Positions 46,009-57,179 of a stretch of DNA of 64,000 bases are shown here, in pieces. The notes beneath the pieces are model-generated. The model was not told the DNA's origin. It was given only the letters and a program-made list of their open reading frames with translations, and did no database searches. The stretch is from contig OX485809.1 of NCBI GenBank assembly GCA_950295325.1, positions 39,279,081 through 39,343,080 of the forward strand. Direction: 5' to 3'. This DNA is from Polytrichum commune (taxonomy: Eukaryota; Streptophyta; Polytrichopsida; Polytrichales; Polytrichaceae). How positions within the stretch are numbered: the stretch's first letter is position 1; each line of letters opens with the position of its first letter. Made by a program: the position numbers and the translations under genes.

Positions 46009-47150
46009 CCCTCATTCTTCCCTCACTCATCCTCTCTTTCCTTTGTGCTCCAAGCCACCCCACGAGTTATAAGTGTGGGTGTGGGAAGCCATATTGGAGC
46101 ACATGTGTGTGCTTAGTTTTTAGTTTGAGAGCCAAGGCTTGTTAGCCTTGAAGAGGGCTTGACCTCTTGGTAGAATTAGTGTTGACGTGAAGGATTTTAA
46201 AGTTAATTCATGATTCCAATTTGTGGTACTTTAAGTTCATGTTTTGAATACACGTGGTTGCAAGTTCCATGTTTAAGAGTTGAGCACTTGATGTTGTGAT
46301 GAGTGCAAAAATATACTTGTGTGGATTAGTTAGTCTTAGTGAAGTTAGGAAATTCTCTCTCCCCCTCTCCTCTCTAGGATTTTAGGATTTTAGGATTAGA
46401 GAAGAATTGTGTGATTAGAAAGGGGTTGTTAGTAGAATTAGGGAAATTAGGTAGGAAGATTAGTTAAGGGCTTGAATAATTAGTGAGGTAGTTGGGGATT
46501 ACAACTACAAAGTTGTGGGTTCATGAAGGAGCTGGGTTTATGAAGGAGCTGGGTTTATGAAGGAGCTGGGTTTGTTTAGTTAGAAAGTAAAGAGCTGGGT
46601 TTATGAAGGACCTGGGTTTGTTTAGTTAGAAGCTAAGGAGCTGGGTTCATGAAGGAGCTGGGTTTATGAAGGAGCTGGGTTTGTTTAGTTAGAAGCTAAG
46701 GAGCTGGGTTCATGAAGGAGCTGGGTTTATGAAGGAGCTGGGTTTGTTTAGTTAGAAGCTAAGAAGCTGGGTTTATGAAGGAGCTGGGTTTATGAAGGAG
46801 CTAGGTTTATGTAATTAGAAAGTAAAGAGATGGGTTCATGAAGGAGCTTAGTAGATAGCCTACCTAATTAGCTCATAGACAAGTAGTTAGTTACATTATG
46901 CTAGTTAGTGTTATGTGTGGCTTTCACAAGTAAATGTATTTGAGATTGACTATAGAGAATAGTGTTTTTTTTAACACTTGCATCCTCTCTTTAAAAATAA
47001 ACCACGTGCACAACTTAATGGAGAATGTGGAGCACTCTCGCGATGGCAAGACAAAGGAAGCAAAGACCAAAGGTGCGAGGGAGAGATTGACATAAGTCAC
47101 ATAAGTATTTCTTAATACTTAAAGGCTTATGTACGGTATGGAGACACCAA

Positions 47151-47407
47151 GTGAGACCTCTTATAGTAGCGATACGGAATACACAAGTGATAGTTCAAGT
47201 GGTAGTATAGAGTCAACGGCACGGACTCCATTTAGGAGAGGGATATCCTTAAGGGCTTGTGTAGCTAAAGCAGCCGGATGGACGTTAGAAGCAAACAAAG
47301 ACAAAATAGCACCCGAGCATAAGGAGGTTAAAATAACATAGTTAACTTGTGCATTCTCCACATACGTATTGAAATCGTACATTGAGTTGTTAAAAGTGAA
47401 ATTCCAG
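47151..47407 (+). other. Intron-like 257-bp segment unique to the 5' LTR of copy B
   Basis: Begins GTGAGA and ends TTCCAG. Removing it exactly restores the sequence ACACCAA/TTAAATCC present in the 3' LTR and in copy A. No target duplication flanks it. It lies about 1.15 kb downstream of the TATA box, in the transcribed part of the LTR. A 70-codon frame (47129-47341) crosses its left border, with a Ser/Asp-rich start and then a basic segment. Confidence 0.75.
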
Positions 47408-47543
47408 TTAAATCCAAGACCACTTGAAGGGTGAACCTTGCACTATGGACTCATCCAAGTCCAAATCCAATACCGCGGAGGAATGTGAGCCCAAACCCAC
47501 TACTCGGACTACGGACGCTTAAGGGTGGGGGGTTTGGCCTCAC

Positions 47544-48453
47544 ATAATTGGTTCGTCCGCCGGGAGCGAAGCGGAAGGTAGTTACAAGACTTGGAGGCGA
47601 CTAGGAGACTTGGAGGCAACTAGGAAAAATTGGAGACACAAACTTGAGAGAAGGGAAGGAGCACCCGAAACTCGGTAAGTATTCTCTCTTTGGGTTACAT
47701 TTGAATTCATTGTATTTCAACTATTCCTTGGAATGAATTGCATTGTCAATTACGCAAATTCATTTTTTAGGAAGGAGCGCGGCGAAGGTGCGTCCTCAAC
47801 CTTTTTGGGGATTTGCTAAGAACTTAAAAGGAACCTATAACCGAGTAGCTCATTAAAACATTAGAGGGTAAATTCACCTTAGGACATTGAACTTTGACAC
47901 TCACCTCGGGGTGAGTCTCAAAGTTTTGGGAGTTGTCATTTCATGCTCTAGATTAAATTAATATTTCACAAAGTTTATGGTGTTGTTACATTGAGTCACG
48001 ATTGAGGGGAGTGCTAACTCACAGGGGGATGCGATTGCTCAAGGTATCTTTATTTCTTCAAAGTGAACTCATTAACTAATTAAGGAATGCCTTTTGTACT
48101 CGTGATTGTTGTTATCCGTTGTAGAGGGTAATTCCCGAATTGTGGATGGTGTGAGAAGTTGAAGGGTGAAGCCTCGACTTTTAACATAATCTACTCGGAA
48201 GGTCACCCCCTCACAATCGGTATTGTGGTGAGTGTTAATTTGCGGGAAGGTGCGGAGGTGATGCTCCGACTTAACCAAAAAATTAACATGAACATGCCTA
48301 TCCCCTATTGGGATTCTTTCACCTAAGTGGGCTTGCAGGTTCTTTTCCTCACCTCCTAAAAAAATTATAACCACACCAAGACAAGTGAAAATATTAAGAG
48401 GGGAATTGCTAGGATTATGTGTGGTCAAGTGAGGGTCGATCGATTCTTATGGA
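47544..48453 (+). other. 5' leader of gypsy copy B with primer-binding-site candidate
   Basis: After the LTR end comes TAAT, then the candidate primer-binding site TGGTTCGTCCGCCGGGAGC at about 47549. The leader hairpin is at 47890-47925 (one mismatch compared with copy A). The rest is untranslated up to the gag ATG at 48454. Confidence 0.7.
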
Positions 48454-51400
48454 ATGCAAGGTAGGACTCGCTCACAAAAACCAAGTTTGATAGTAGGACT
48501 AGAGAAATCTACTCGAAAGAGGCGGTCCTCTAAAATCAGTGATAGATTAGAACAAGATAATGTTAGAATAGAGAGTTGTTTGAACGTCGAACCTAGGACT
48601 AGGTCAATTCTAGACACCTTAGAACTTGGAGCTCAACTTGAAGAGGAGATCACTCCCTCCAAATTGAGTGGTGAAACTTCTTCGGAAAATTACACACTTA
48701 GAGAAGAATTCCCGGTAGAAGTTGATAGGGGATTGTTGAATAGTTCACCGGTCACCATGGCCGAGGAACGGGGGATGGATCCACCACCCATACCCCCAAT
48801 TCCGCCCATACCTCCTATACCTCCAATAGACCCATTGGTTAGGCCAAGAGGCCTACCAATTGTGGTTCCACAAAATTTAGCGGCGATGGATATGCCATCT
48901 TATCTCCCTAAATTTTATGGGACCAAGGATGAGGACCCCTCTCGGCACATGGAACGGTATATCGAACGGTTGGCTAGCTCCCTCATAACCGACCCGGGTT
49001 ATTGGTTAGTGTGGTTTCCTACCACTCTAGAGGGGGAAGCCTATGAATGGTATCGGGATCATGCCGAGGGACATTTTAGGGGATGGGAACAATTACAAAG
49101 GGAGTTTCTTAACGAATTTAGGCCGGAAGTGGGTCAAAGTACCGCATTAAGGGCATTGTCGTCATTGAAGCAAGGAAGGGAGGAAGAAATTTCGGCTTAC
49201 ATTAGGAGGTTTGATTTAGTGTGCACTAGATTTGTGGGTACCATGCTCAACGACGACACGCTAAAGCAATTTTTCATTCAAGGGTTTTTTAAGTCCGGAA
49301 CTATTAGGGGTGTTCTAGAAAGGAATCCCTTGACCTTGGCGGATGCCAAGCGTGCGGCTAGAGATATTGAAAACTTGGATAAAGATCACGAAAGGCTATG
49401 GAGAAGGGAGGATGAATTGATTCCACAATTCATCCCCATACGCCCTAGGGTGGTAGCGGTAGAACCCGCTAAGTATGAGAACCAAATTCCATATGCCATT
49501 GTGGACACCGGTCCCCGACCTTTAGCGGTTAGGGAACCGGCACCTCTTTTGGCACTACCGGCCCCTAGAACGGATCCACACTTGGAGGAGGTTGAGAGAA
49601 GACTAGGTGCTAGCCAACTAGGATTCCAAGAGGCTATGATAAAACAAATGCAAAGCCTCACGGATCAAATGTCATTAATGATCCGGAGTCAACAACCGGG
49701 GCCTCCACCCCCGGTTGAGTCGGGTAGGCATTCTTCCGGATTATGGTGTGTCCAATGTGGCCAACCGGGCCACACGCGTCAATTTTGTAGAAGTGGACAA
49801 AACCGTGACCAAAGAGGAAACGGTAACCCACCTCAACAAAATCAACGAGGTCAAGCGCCACCTCACTATGGAAATGGAAGCAATAGAGGACCACAACCTA
49901 GAGGGCAAGGTGGCCAAAATTTAGAGAAGAAGGAATTTCATCCCTTTTGTGGAAGGTGGCACGCTCAAGGACAATGTTGGTCCGAAGGTCAAGAGTTTAA
50001 TTGTAGCAATTGTGGAGGAAGTCATCCCTCGGATACGTGTCGCCAACCGGACAAAATAATTAATGTCCCTTACCCGGTGGCTAATCCACAACAACAAGCA
50101 AGGGATAATATGCGAGGTGCTAGGCCACAAGGAGTACCGGCCAATGAACTTAGGCCACCTAACTTATACTATGACCATAGTAATGCTAGGCAAACTTTTC
50201 ATCCACCGGCGGGCTTGCAAACTACAACCGGTTACATTCCAATACAAAATAGACAAGGAGTTCCACCTAATGGTAGTAACGGGAGACAAGCGCCTCCAAC
50301 GGATCCGGGACCATCTCACTCCCAAGATGTTAGGTTCATGGATGGAGTGTTGGAGGCCACATGTGATGACATGCTTCCTCTCCCAACGAGAATTGGAGAG
50401 GAGCAAAGTCAATGGCCTCCTCACACCAATGCTATTACATATGAGTTAGTGAAGGGTAAGGGTGTGGTTGAAGAAGCACCTGCACTAGCGGTAACTACTA
50501 GGGCTAGGAGAGGGGATGCCCCGTTGGAGGTAGGAATAGGAGAGCAAGGAAATTACTCTTCGGATGAAGAGATTAATCTCTCCGAGTTGGATAGGGTAGC
50601 TAGAAGAGCTACTAAGGATGTGGAGAGGGAAAATATAATTTTACAAGATAGGGAGAGGACTAATGCGGTACATGACTTGGATAATAGCGATGTGGGTGAA
50701 TGGGAAGGACCGGGGGTTCCCGTAGACGAATTCGACGTAGTGGGTAATTCTAAGGTGGAAAGATCTACCGGGTACGACTTGTGGGCGGACCTTAGTACAC
50801 TCAAGGCGGATATTACTTTCGGCCAACTATTGGAAATTTCACCCACGGCAAGGAAAACATTAAAGGAGGGAATGCCGGTACACAAGAGGATGAGGAAGGC
50901 GAAAGCTAAAATAGCCGCTAGGATCCAATCACAAGGTGGAAGAGACGTGAAAGCTATAGAAATAGAAGTTGTTATAGTAGATAAGGTGGTTCCTAATGTG
51001 CTAGTCGACGGAGGGAGTAGTCTAAATATACTACCGGAGGATACTATGAAAAAATTGGGACTTGGACTCACGGGGCCTTCACCTTTGGTCATAAATATGG
51101 CAAATCAAAGTTCGACTACGCCTTTGGGGATGATCAAGGATTGTAGAATGACTACGGGAGGTGAGGAGTACTTGGTCACCTTCCATGTCATTAAAATGCA
51201 CTCCAACAAGGACACCTTCCCCATTTTGCTAGGTAGGCCTTGGTTGCGGATGGCGAATGCTATGGTCAATTGGGGTGGACCTAAACCATCCATCACTTAT
51301 GGTCCGGAGGGTAATAGGGTCATAGTGTCCATTGGTTCATTAGAAGGATGGATGAAGAAGGAGATGTATTTGCCATTGGAGAAGGAAATTGATGACTTAA

Positions 51401-54400
51401 ACGAGAATGAGATTGGCAAGGCATTGGTGGGAGTCGTCCATCCCGAAGGTCAAAGGGTTGTTATAGATTCGGGCTCGGGAAGTCTAGGTCCTAATTTTTA
51501 CAATTATGGGGATAATGGGGATTATGCCCAATGGCTAAGGGAGTACCCCGAGTCCGAGGTTGATGTAATGGTTACATTTCACCAAGTAGGCTTAGGGAGT
51601 GAATTTCCTAGTGTTAGTTTAGGAGAGGGCTCATTGTTGGAGTCATGTGAGGTGCTCACCGAGGAAGAGTGGATTAGCGGTGGGTTAACACCTTGGGTAG
51701 ATGACGTGGAAGAGGGTGAGGTTAGTTTAATTCATGTAGATGGGACTCAAGAGGAGGATGTGATTATTGAGTCATCGAAATTGGAGGAGCCTTTACATTT
51801 CAAGACCACGTCTACGGGGATAGTTGTAGGTCAAGATGTGAAAGATTACCCCAATGTGCCTTCCGATTGGTATCGGAACAAAGAGGAACAAGCACATGTG
51901 TCGGAAGCGGATTGGCGGTACGTGGATGTGAAATTAAAGAATGGAAAAACCCGACAAATGAAGATGGGCTCCAAATTGGGGGAGAAAGAGGTTAGGGAGT
52001 ATAGCAATTTGGTGGATGAGTTTAGTGATACTTTTGCATGGTCCTACGATGAGCTTAAGGGAATTCCTAGGGAAATGGTAGAGCACCGGATTCCTTTAAT
52101 TCCGGGGGCGAGGCCAATTAGACAAAAGGAGAGGAGGATGAATCCTCAATTGCAATTGTTGGTGAAAGCGGAATTGGAAAGGTTATTGAAGGCCGGGTTT
52201 ATCAAGCCGGTGGAAATCACGGATTGGGTTTCTCCTATGGTCTTAGTGAAGAAAAAAAATGGGAAATTAAGGGTTTGTGTCGACTATAGGAAATTGAATT
52301 CGTGCACACAAAAGGATCACTTCCCCTTACCTTTTATCACCTTGTTGCTTGAGGAGGTTGGAGGTCATTCGCGATATACCTTTATGGATGGGTATGCGGG
52401 TTATAATCAAATTTCCATAGCCCTCCAAGATATCCATAAAACGGCTTTTACTACACCTTGGGGTACTTTTGTGTGGGTAGTGATGCCATTTGGGTTATGT
52501 AATGCCCCGGCTACTTTCCAACGATTAGTAATGTATATCTTCACCGACTTGTTGTTCAAATCCATGACCGTCTTTGTGGACGATTTTAGCACACAAAGTA
52601 ATGTGGATGATCACCTACATTGTGTTAGGGAGGCATTGGTTAGGTGTAGGAAGATGAGGTTAGCATTGAACCCGGATAAGACATTTTTGGGAGTGAATAA
52701 GGGAGTGTTGTTGGGTTATGTTGTTAGTGAGAAAGGTAGAGAACCCGATCCGGATAAGATTGCGGCCATAAGCGACTTGGCAACTCCAACCAATTCCAAG
52801 GGGATCTCTAAGTTGTTAGGACATGTGGGATGGTACCGGGAACTTATTCCTAATTTTTCAAAGATAGCGGTGCCCATTACCCATTTGCTCAAAAAGGATG
52901 TCAAATTCGAGTGGACGGATGCTTGTCAAAAAGCCTTTGAGGAATTGCGGGATAGGTTGAGCACCTATCCGGTGTTGATACCACCCAATTGGGGTAAACC
53001 TTTTCACGTCTATTGTGATGCTAGTAATGTGGCAATAGGGAGTGCGCTTTGTCAAGCAACGGGAGAAAAAGAGAAGGATCAACCTATAGCTTATGCGAGT
53101 AAGCAATTGACCCCCGCCGAAAGAAACTACTCTACAACGGAGAGGGAGTGCCTAGCCATGGTGTTTTCCGTTAAAAAGTTTAGGCATTACCTCATGTGCA
53201 ACCCGGTTGTATTTTTTGTTGACCACATGGCTATCAAGTATTTAATTAACAAGGCGGAGTTAAGTGGTAGGTTAGCTAGGTGGGTTTTGTTATTAGAAGA
53301 ATTCGACTACACGGTGGAATATAAACCGGGTCGTATGCATTTACAAGCGGACCACTTGTCTAGGTTGTCGGAGGAGATAGGAAAAAATCCGGTAAATGAT
53401 ATGTTAGTAGATGATAGCCTCTTTGTGGTCACTTCTACACCGGCGTGGTATGCGGGCATAGTGGAATTTCTAACAACCCACAAGTTGCCCAAAGAGTGGA
53501 CAAAAGAAGAGAGAAGGAAGGTGAGGGTAAATAGTAGGCAATTTGTTGTAGTGGGCCATAGGTTGTTTAGAAGGGGGTCCGATGGTATTTTACGACGATG
53601 CGTGTCAAAAACGGAGGTTGAAGCGATTTTAATCGCTTGCCACGATAGCGCTTGCGGCGGTCACTTCTCGGGTCAACTCACCGGGCAAAAAATACTTAGA
53701 GCGGGCTACTTTTGGCCTACACTATTTAAGGACGCCCATGACTATGTAAGGAAATGCGACGCTTGCCAACGGTATGCCCGAGACGACCTTAGAATGGAGA
53801 TGCCTTTACATGTATCATTACCCTTAATTCCTTTCGAAAAATGGGGCATCGACTATGTGGGTGAGGTCCATCCCCAATCTTCAAAAGGAATGAAATATAT
53901 TGTGGTGGCAACCGAGTACCTCACCAAGTGGGCGGAAGCCAAAGCGGTGAAGACCGACACGGCGGAACACGCGGCAACATTTATGTACGAAAACATAATT
54001 TCGCGGTTCGGGGTGCCGAAGATCCTAGTAAGCGATAGGGGTACTCACTTTTTGAATGACTTGATTCGAGAGATGACAGAGAAATTTAAAATTGATCACC
54101 GGAAGACTACTCCCTACCACCCACAAACCAATGGACAAACGGAAAGGGTTAACGGAATTTTGGTGAGTATACTACGCAAGACGGTTATAGACTCGAAGCG
54201 GGATTGGGATACGAAACTAACGGCGGCACTTTGGGCATACCGTACAACCTATAAGGTAACTACGCGTGCTACACCATTTTCCTTAGTCTATGGTCTTGAA
54301 GCGACACTACCAATCGAATATGAAGTCGAGTCACTTAGGGTGGCCGTGAGTACGAGACTTACCGAAAGTCAATCCTTACGAAATCGACTAACCGATTTGG

Positions 54401-54693
54401 AAGCACTTGACGAAGGGAGGAGAATGGCGGCTCAACATATTGAGGCAATCCAAAGAAGGAGAAAGATTACTTTCGACAAACGACATAAGAGAAGGGCCCT
54501 AACACCGGGAATGATGGTCATGATTCAAGACGCACGAAAGCTTGAATTTCCGGCGAAATTCAATGCGGTATGGTTAGGACCTTACCTTGTCTATGAGGTC
54601 TTTCCTAATAATTCAATTCAATTGGAAACGTTGAATGGTGAGCTCTTTCCTACCCGTACATCGGGAAGTAGATGTAAGGAGTACCGAGCTTGA
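48454..54693 (+). CDS. Gag-Pol polyprotein, Ty3/gypsy (Athila/Tat-like), copy B
   Basis: An uninterrupted 2079-codon frame, the same protein as copy A except Cys at residue 42. Landmarks on the DNA: zinc knuckle near 49745, protease DGGSS near 51005, RT VDYRKLN near 52279 and FVDDF near 52572, RNase H YCDAS near 53012, integrase finger near 53640-53770, DDE core from 53849 with GVPKILVSDRGTHF near 54010 and HPQTNGQTERVNG near 54120. The frame ends without a chromodomain or env. An intact frame, young LTRs and a target duplication together suggest a recently active element. Confidence 0.96.
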   Translation: MQGRTRSQKPSLIVGLEKSTRKRRSSKISDRLEQDNVRIESCLNVEPRTRSILDTLELGAQLEEEITPSKLSGETSSENYTLREEFPVEVDRGLLNSSPVTMAEERGMDPPPIPPIPPIPPIPPIDPLVRPRGLPIVVPQNLAAMDMPSYLPKFYGTKDEDPSRHMERYIERLASSLITDPGYWLVWFPTTLEGEAYEWYRDHAEGHFRGWEQLQREFLNEFRPEVGQSTALRALSSLKQGREEEISAYIRRFDLVCTRFVGTMLNDDTLKQFFIQGFFKSGTIRGVLERNPLTLADAKRAARDIENLDKDHERLWRREDELIPQFIPIRPRVVAVEPAKYENQIPYAIVDTGPRPLAVREPAPLLALPAPRTDPHLEEVERRLGASQLGFQEAMIKQMQSLTDQMSLMIRSQQPGPPPPVESGRHSSGLWCVQCGQPGHTRQFCRSGQNRDQRGNGNPPQQNQRGQAPPHYGNGSNRGPQPRGQGGQNLEKKEFHPFCGRWHAQGQCWSEGQEFNCSNCGGSHPSDTCRQPDKIINVPYPVANPQQQARDNMRGARPQGVPANELRPPNLYYDHSNARQTFHPPAGLQTTTGYIPIQNRQGVPPNGSNGRQAPPTDPGPSHSQDVRFMDGVLEATCDDMLPLPTRIGEEQSQWPPHTNAITYELVKGKGVVEEAPALAVTTRARRGDAPLEVGIGEQGNYSSDEEINLSELDRVARRATKDVERENIILQDRERTNAVHDLDNSDVGEWEGPGVPVDEFDVVGNSKVERSTGYDLWADLSTLKADITFGQLLEISPTARKTLKEGMPVHKRMRKAKAKIAARIQSQGGRDVKAIEIEVVIVDKVVPNVLVDGGSSLNILPEDTMKKLGLGLTGPSPLVINMANQSSTTPLGMIKDCRMTTGGEEYLVTFHVIKMHSNKDTFPILLGRPWLRMANAMVNWGGPKPSITYGPEGNRVIVSIGSLEGWMKKEMYLPLEKEIDDLNENEIGKALVGVVHPEGQRVVIDSGSGSLGPNFYNYGDNGDYAQWLREYPESEVDVMVTFHQVGLGSEFPSVSLGEGSLLESCEVLTEEEWISGGLTPWVDDVEEGEVSLIHVDGTQEEDVIIESSKLEEPLHFKTTSTGIVVGQDVKDYPNVPSDWYRNKEEQAHVSEADWRYVDVKLKNGKTRQMKMGSKLGEKEVREYSNLVDEFSDTFAWSYDELKGIPREMVEHRIPLIPGARPIRQKERRMNPQLQLLVKAELERLLKAGFIKPVEITDWVSPMVLVKKKNGKLRVCVDYRKLNSCTQKDHFPLPFITLLLEEVGGHSRYTFMDGYAGYNQISIALQDIHKTAFTTPWGTFVWVVMPFGLCNAPATFQRLVMYIFTDLLFKSMTVFVDDFSTQSNVDDHLHCVREALVRCRKMRLALNPDKTFLGVNKGVLLGYVVSEKGREPDPDKIAAISDLATPTNSKGISKLLGHVGWYRELIPNFSKIAVPITHLLKKDVKFEWTDACQKAFEELRDRLSTYPVLIPPNWGKPFHVYCDASNVAIGSALCQATGEKEKDQPIAYASKQLTPAERNYSTTERECLAMVFSVKKFRHYLMCNPVVFFVDHMAIKYLINKAELSGRLARWVLLLEEFDYTVEYKPGRMHLQADHLSRLSEEIGKNPVNDMLVDDSLFVVTSTPAWYAGIVEFLTTHKLPKEWTKEERRKVRVNSRQFVVVGHRLFRRGSDGILRRCVSKTEVEAILIACHDSACGGHFSGQLTGQKILRAGYFWPTLFKDAHDYVRKCDACQRYARDDLRMEMPLHVSLPLIPFEKWGIDYVGEVHPQSSKGMKYIVVATEYLTKWAEAKAVKTDTAEHAATFMYENIISRFGVPKILVSDRGTHFLNDLIREMTEKFKIDHRKTTPYHPQTNGQTERVNGILVSILRKTVIDSKRDWDTKLTAALWAYRTTYKVTTRATPFSLVYGLEATLPIEYEVESLRVAVSTRLTESQSLRNRLTDLEALDEGRRMAAQHIEAIQRRRKITFDKRHKRRALTPGMMVMIQDARKLEFPAKFNAVWLGPYLVYEVFPNNSIQLETLNGELFPTRTSGSRCKEYRA

Positions 54694-54754
54694 CTAGGCA
54701 ACTTACCCTTGGAGCAAGAGATGTTTGGATTCATCCCCCGATGGTCGCCAATTA

Positions 54755-56661
54755 TGTGAGCCCAAAAGGGTGCCCACATTTAGTCTTAGACCCTTGAAAC
54801 GTTAGTTGATGCACTTTGAAGTAGCATGTTACTTCACAAAAATATAAAAAGAGTGAAATGTTAGTCTTAGAAGTACCATGTTGTAAGAGGCTAGGATGTG
54901 AGTTGTTATTGTGTTTTTACCTTCGGAAGGATTTGAGTGAATGAGGATAGGTAAGGAGAACTTGGATTGAGTAGTTAGTGAGTAGGCTAGTACAAATGGA
55001 TGGAGACAACCAAAGTGACTCAAGAGGCAAGTGCATTCGAATTGGGATGAATGGAGGATCACATGGAGCGCACAAGTGGACCACCTCATCATGGCCACTT
55101 AATGGGGAAGGCCCAAGGAAGAATACAAGGTGGAGGATAAGCAAATTCTCAAAGCACCAATCAAATCACGAGTTAAGCATCGTGGTTTGAATTAAGTGGT
55201 GAGCGACGATTTGGAAAAGTAAGGGGAGAAAGTTATGGCGGCGGAAAGCGAAGGAGGCTAAGTTTGGGTTGAAGCATCCCAAGTTTGGTAAAGTGTGGTA
55301 GGTAGGAAGCCAAGGCTAGTTAAATGTTCGAATTAGGATCCTTGTTGATCATTTGAGGGAGGAAGGCTTAGAAGATAGGATTGGCGCCTACTAAGTAGGA
55401 GGAAATCTCAAGGGCTTATCGTGAGCCTTGAGGGTGCTCACCCCCTCAAGCTTACTATATAATCCCTCATTCTTCCCTCACTCATCCTTTCTTTCCTTTG
55501 TGCTCCAAGCCACCCCACGAGTTATAAGTGTGGGTGTGGGAAGCCATATTGGAGCACATGTGTGTGCTTAGTTTTTAGTTTGAGAGCCAAGGCTTGTTAG
55601 CCTTGAAGAGGGCTTGACCTCTTGGTAGAATTAGTGTTGACGTGAAGGATTTTAAAGTTAATTCATGATTCCAATTTGTGGTACTTAAAGTTCATGTTTT
55701 GAATACACGTGGTTGCAAGTTCCATGTTTAAGAGTTGAGCACTTGATGTTGTGGTGAGTGCAAAAATATACTTGTGTGGATTAGTTAGTCTTAGTGAAGT
55801 TAGGAAATTCTCTCTCCCCCTCTCCTCTCTAGGATTTTAGGATTTTAGGATTAGAGAAGAATTGTGTGATTAGAAAGGGGTTGTTAGTAGAATTAGGGAA
55901 ATTAGGTAGGAAGATTAGTTAAGGGCTTGAATAATTAGTGAGGTAGTTGGGGATTACAACTACAAAGTTGTGGGTTCATGAAGGAGCTGGGTTTATGAAG
56001 GAGCTGGGTTTGTTTAGTTAGAAAGTAAAGAGCTGGGTTTATGAAGGACCTGGGTTTGTTTAGTTAGAAGCTAAGGAGCTGGGTTCATGAAGGAGCTGGG
56101 TTTATGAAGGAGCTGGGTTTGTTTAGTTAGAAGCTAAGAAGCTGGGTTTATGAAGGAGCTGGGTTTATGAGGGAGCTAGGTTTACGTAATTAGAAAGTAA
56201 AGAGATGGGTTCATGAAGGAGCTTAGTAGATAGCCTACCTAATTAGCTCATAGACAAGTAGTTAGTTGCATTATGCTAGTTAGTGTTATGTGTGGCTTTC
56301 ACAAGTAAATGTATTTGAGATTGACTATAGAGAATAGTGTTTTTTTTAACACTTGCATCCTCTCTTTAAAAATAAACCACGTGCACAACTTAATGGAGAA
56401 TGTGGAGCACTCTCGCGATGGCAAGACAAAGGAAGCAAAGACCAAAGGTGCGAGGGAGAGATTGACATAAGTCACATAAGTATTTCTTAATACTTAAAGG
56501 CTTATGTACGGTATGGAGACACCAATTAAATCCAAGACCACTTGAAGGGTGAACCTTGTACTATGGACTCATCCAAGTCCAAATCCAATACCGCGGAGGA
56601 ATGTGAGCCCAAACCCACTACTCGGACTACGGACGCTTAAGGGTGGGGGGTTTGGCCTCAC
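54755..56661 (+). repeat. 3' LTR of gypsy copy B
   Basis: 1907 bp, TGTGAGCCC to GGCCTCAC. Fewer tandem units (about 55975-56225) than the 5' LTR. It differs from both other LTRs at several single bases, for example TTAAAG for TTTAAG near 55685, so most differences arose in this LTR. Confidence 0.95.
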
Positions 56662-56665
56662 ACCA

Positions 56666-56687
56666 TTTACGAACGAGCGTTCGTAAA
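56666..56687. repeat. Palindrome at the right border of gypsy copy B
   Basis: TTTACGAACG / CGTTCGTAAA with centre AG. Its first base is also the last base of the ACCAT target duplication, so the retrotransposon inserted exactly at the edge of a pre-existing palindrome. Confidence 0.9.
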
Positions 56688-57120
56688 TGTGATGGTTTTG
56701 GGATCCCCTGTCCGTACATATATGTTTCGTATATATACGAATATGTATATATACGTATACGTATATAACTCACTTATTAGCTACTTTGCTTGCAGCCGTG
56801 CCTGCAAATCTTGGTCAGAATGATGCAAATCTTGAATCATAAAGCAATTGAGATGCAGAATGAGATGCAGAATGAAACATGAAGAAGAAAGTGATAATTC
56901 ACATTGCATGTAACAAAACAAATTGAATTCAAGAATGTGAGAGGAGTTGGAAAGGATAACAAATTACATTGAAATGCTGCACACTTCAAACCCTGCTTCT
57001 TCTCTTTCTGAAAATCCCAGAAATCCTCACAACTGCACACTCAATTGCCTTTCAAATGCACACTCAGATAACTCTCTAATGCAGACCTCAAGCCTTCACA
57101 GCTTATATACAAACCCTAGT
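56688..57120. other. AT-rich interval
   Basis: Contains alternating TATATACG/CGTATATA runs (56725-56770), which are self-complementary. No gene seen. Confidence 0.5.
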
Positions 57121-57179
57121 ATACTCCCATGTACACAAAACTCACAAGCTTGTAGCTCTCAAGCTTCTGAACTCTTAAG

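Larger units (their letters stand above)
45300..47543 (+). repeat. 5' LTR of gypsy copy B
   Basis: Starts TGTGAGCCC and ends GGCCTCAC(A); 2244 bp. The TATATAAT box at 46001-46008 puts about 730 bp upstream as U3 and leaves about 1.5 kb of R/U5. Tandem GGAGCTGGGTTTATGAA units span about 46522-46850. The segment 47151-47407 is absent from the other two LTRs. Confidence 0.95.
45295..56666 (+). mobile_element. Ty3/gypsy LTR retrotransposon, copy B, complete
   Basis: Layout is 5' LTR 45300-47543, leader 47544-48453, gag-pol 48454-54693, a short 3' untranslated segment, then 3' LTR 54755-56661. Direct ACCAT duplications lie at 45295-45299 and 56662-56666, so the insertion is original and unrearranged at its borders. 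The two LTRs differ at about nine bases, in repeat number, and by a 257-bp segment found only in the 5' LTR. The internal part is nearly identical to copy A. The 3' LTR is preceded by CCAATTA and lacks an obvious polypurine tract. Confidence 0.97.
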
